A DNA stretch of 5,871 nucleotides. It comes from Gammaproteobacteria bacterium (lineage in GTDB: Bacteria > Pseudomonadota > Gammaproteobacteria > Eutrophobiales > Eutrophobiaceae). The notes beneath the pieces are model-generated. The model was given only the letters and a program-made list of their open reading frames with translations. It was not told where the DNA came from and searched no databases. Position 1 is the stretch's first letter. The number at the start of each line of letters is the position of its first letter. The translations under genes were made by a program, and so were the position numbers. Below, piece after piece: positions 5,856 through 5,871 of this stretch. The stretch lies in assembly GCA_018676275.1 (NCBI GenBank), contig JABHFC010000234.1:1-5871 (forward strand), written 5' to 3'.

Positions 5856-5871
5856 CGAAAATGTAGTATGA
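5856..5871 (-). repeat. Right terminal inverted repeat of the compound element
   Basis: CGAAAATGTAGTATGA mirrors 5623-5638 exactly. It ends at the last base of the window, so the repeat may extend further. Confidence 0.8.

Larger units (their letters stand above)
5623..5871. mobile_element. Compound palindromic repeat, MITE-like or REP/BIME-like
   Basis: The 249-bp stretch is non-coding and built of nested inverted repeats. The outer termini are 16-bp perfect inverted repeats, extending to 22 of 25 bp. Inside lie two hairpin modules (5642-5746 and 5752-5850), each with perfect 18-19 bp arms and a related 53-bp core, in opposite orientation. There is no transposase gene, so if mobile it moves in trans, as MITEs and REP sequences do. 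The right terminus coincides with the window edge, so a target-site duplication cannot be examined. Confidence 0.65.

Overview
The window reads as a chromosomal stretch of a gammaproteobacterium of moderate G+C, by eye a little under half. YpeA, the carbonic anhydrase Can and DinB align well with their E. coli counterparts from memory, and the mix of genes is ordinary housekeeping. I cannot name the genus. No phage, plasmid or defence cassette is visible. The non-genic novelty is in the last 250 bases.

Layout: (1) Bases 1-65, minus strand, hold the first 22 codons of a gene that runs off the left edge. It has a perfect Shine-Dalgarno sequence and a signal-peptide-like N-terminus. (2) Bases 66-381 are a divergent, AT-rich intergenic region with a short A/T-arm hairpin. 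(3) Bases 382-2394 encode a large AsmA-family envelope protein whose single reading frame is cut by one in-frame TAA at codon 523. The 147 codons after it are still intact and AsmA-like. (4) On the same strand follow ypeA (GNAT acetyltransferase), can (type II beta-carbonic anhydrase, TTG start), a single-domain asparaginase-like protein 3 nt behind can, and a MAPEG-family membrane protein 21 nt further on. The last three probably form one transcription unit. (5) dinB (DNA polymerase IV) converges on the MAPEG gene, with only 4 nt between the two stop codons. (6) Directly upstream of dinB are a tandem 10-mer resembling two DnaA boxes and then a 249-bp compound palindrome (5623-5871) that reaches the right edge.

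The compound palindrome is the most unusual object here. Outer 16-bp perfect terminal inverted repeats enclose two modules. Each module has its own perfect 18-19 bp arms, unrelated between modules, around a shared 53-bp core. The cores lie in opposite orientations, are about 64% identical without gaps, and keep an inner hairpin through two compensatory base-pair changes. This looks like a MITE-like or REP/BIME-like non-coding mobile repeat, placed where the dinB promoter should be.

The genes do not form one recognisable pathway. The AsmA protein acts in the envelope, Can interconverts CO2 and bicarbonate in the cytoplasm, the MAPEG and asparaginase-like proteins have no assigned substrate here, and DinB does translesion synthesis.
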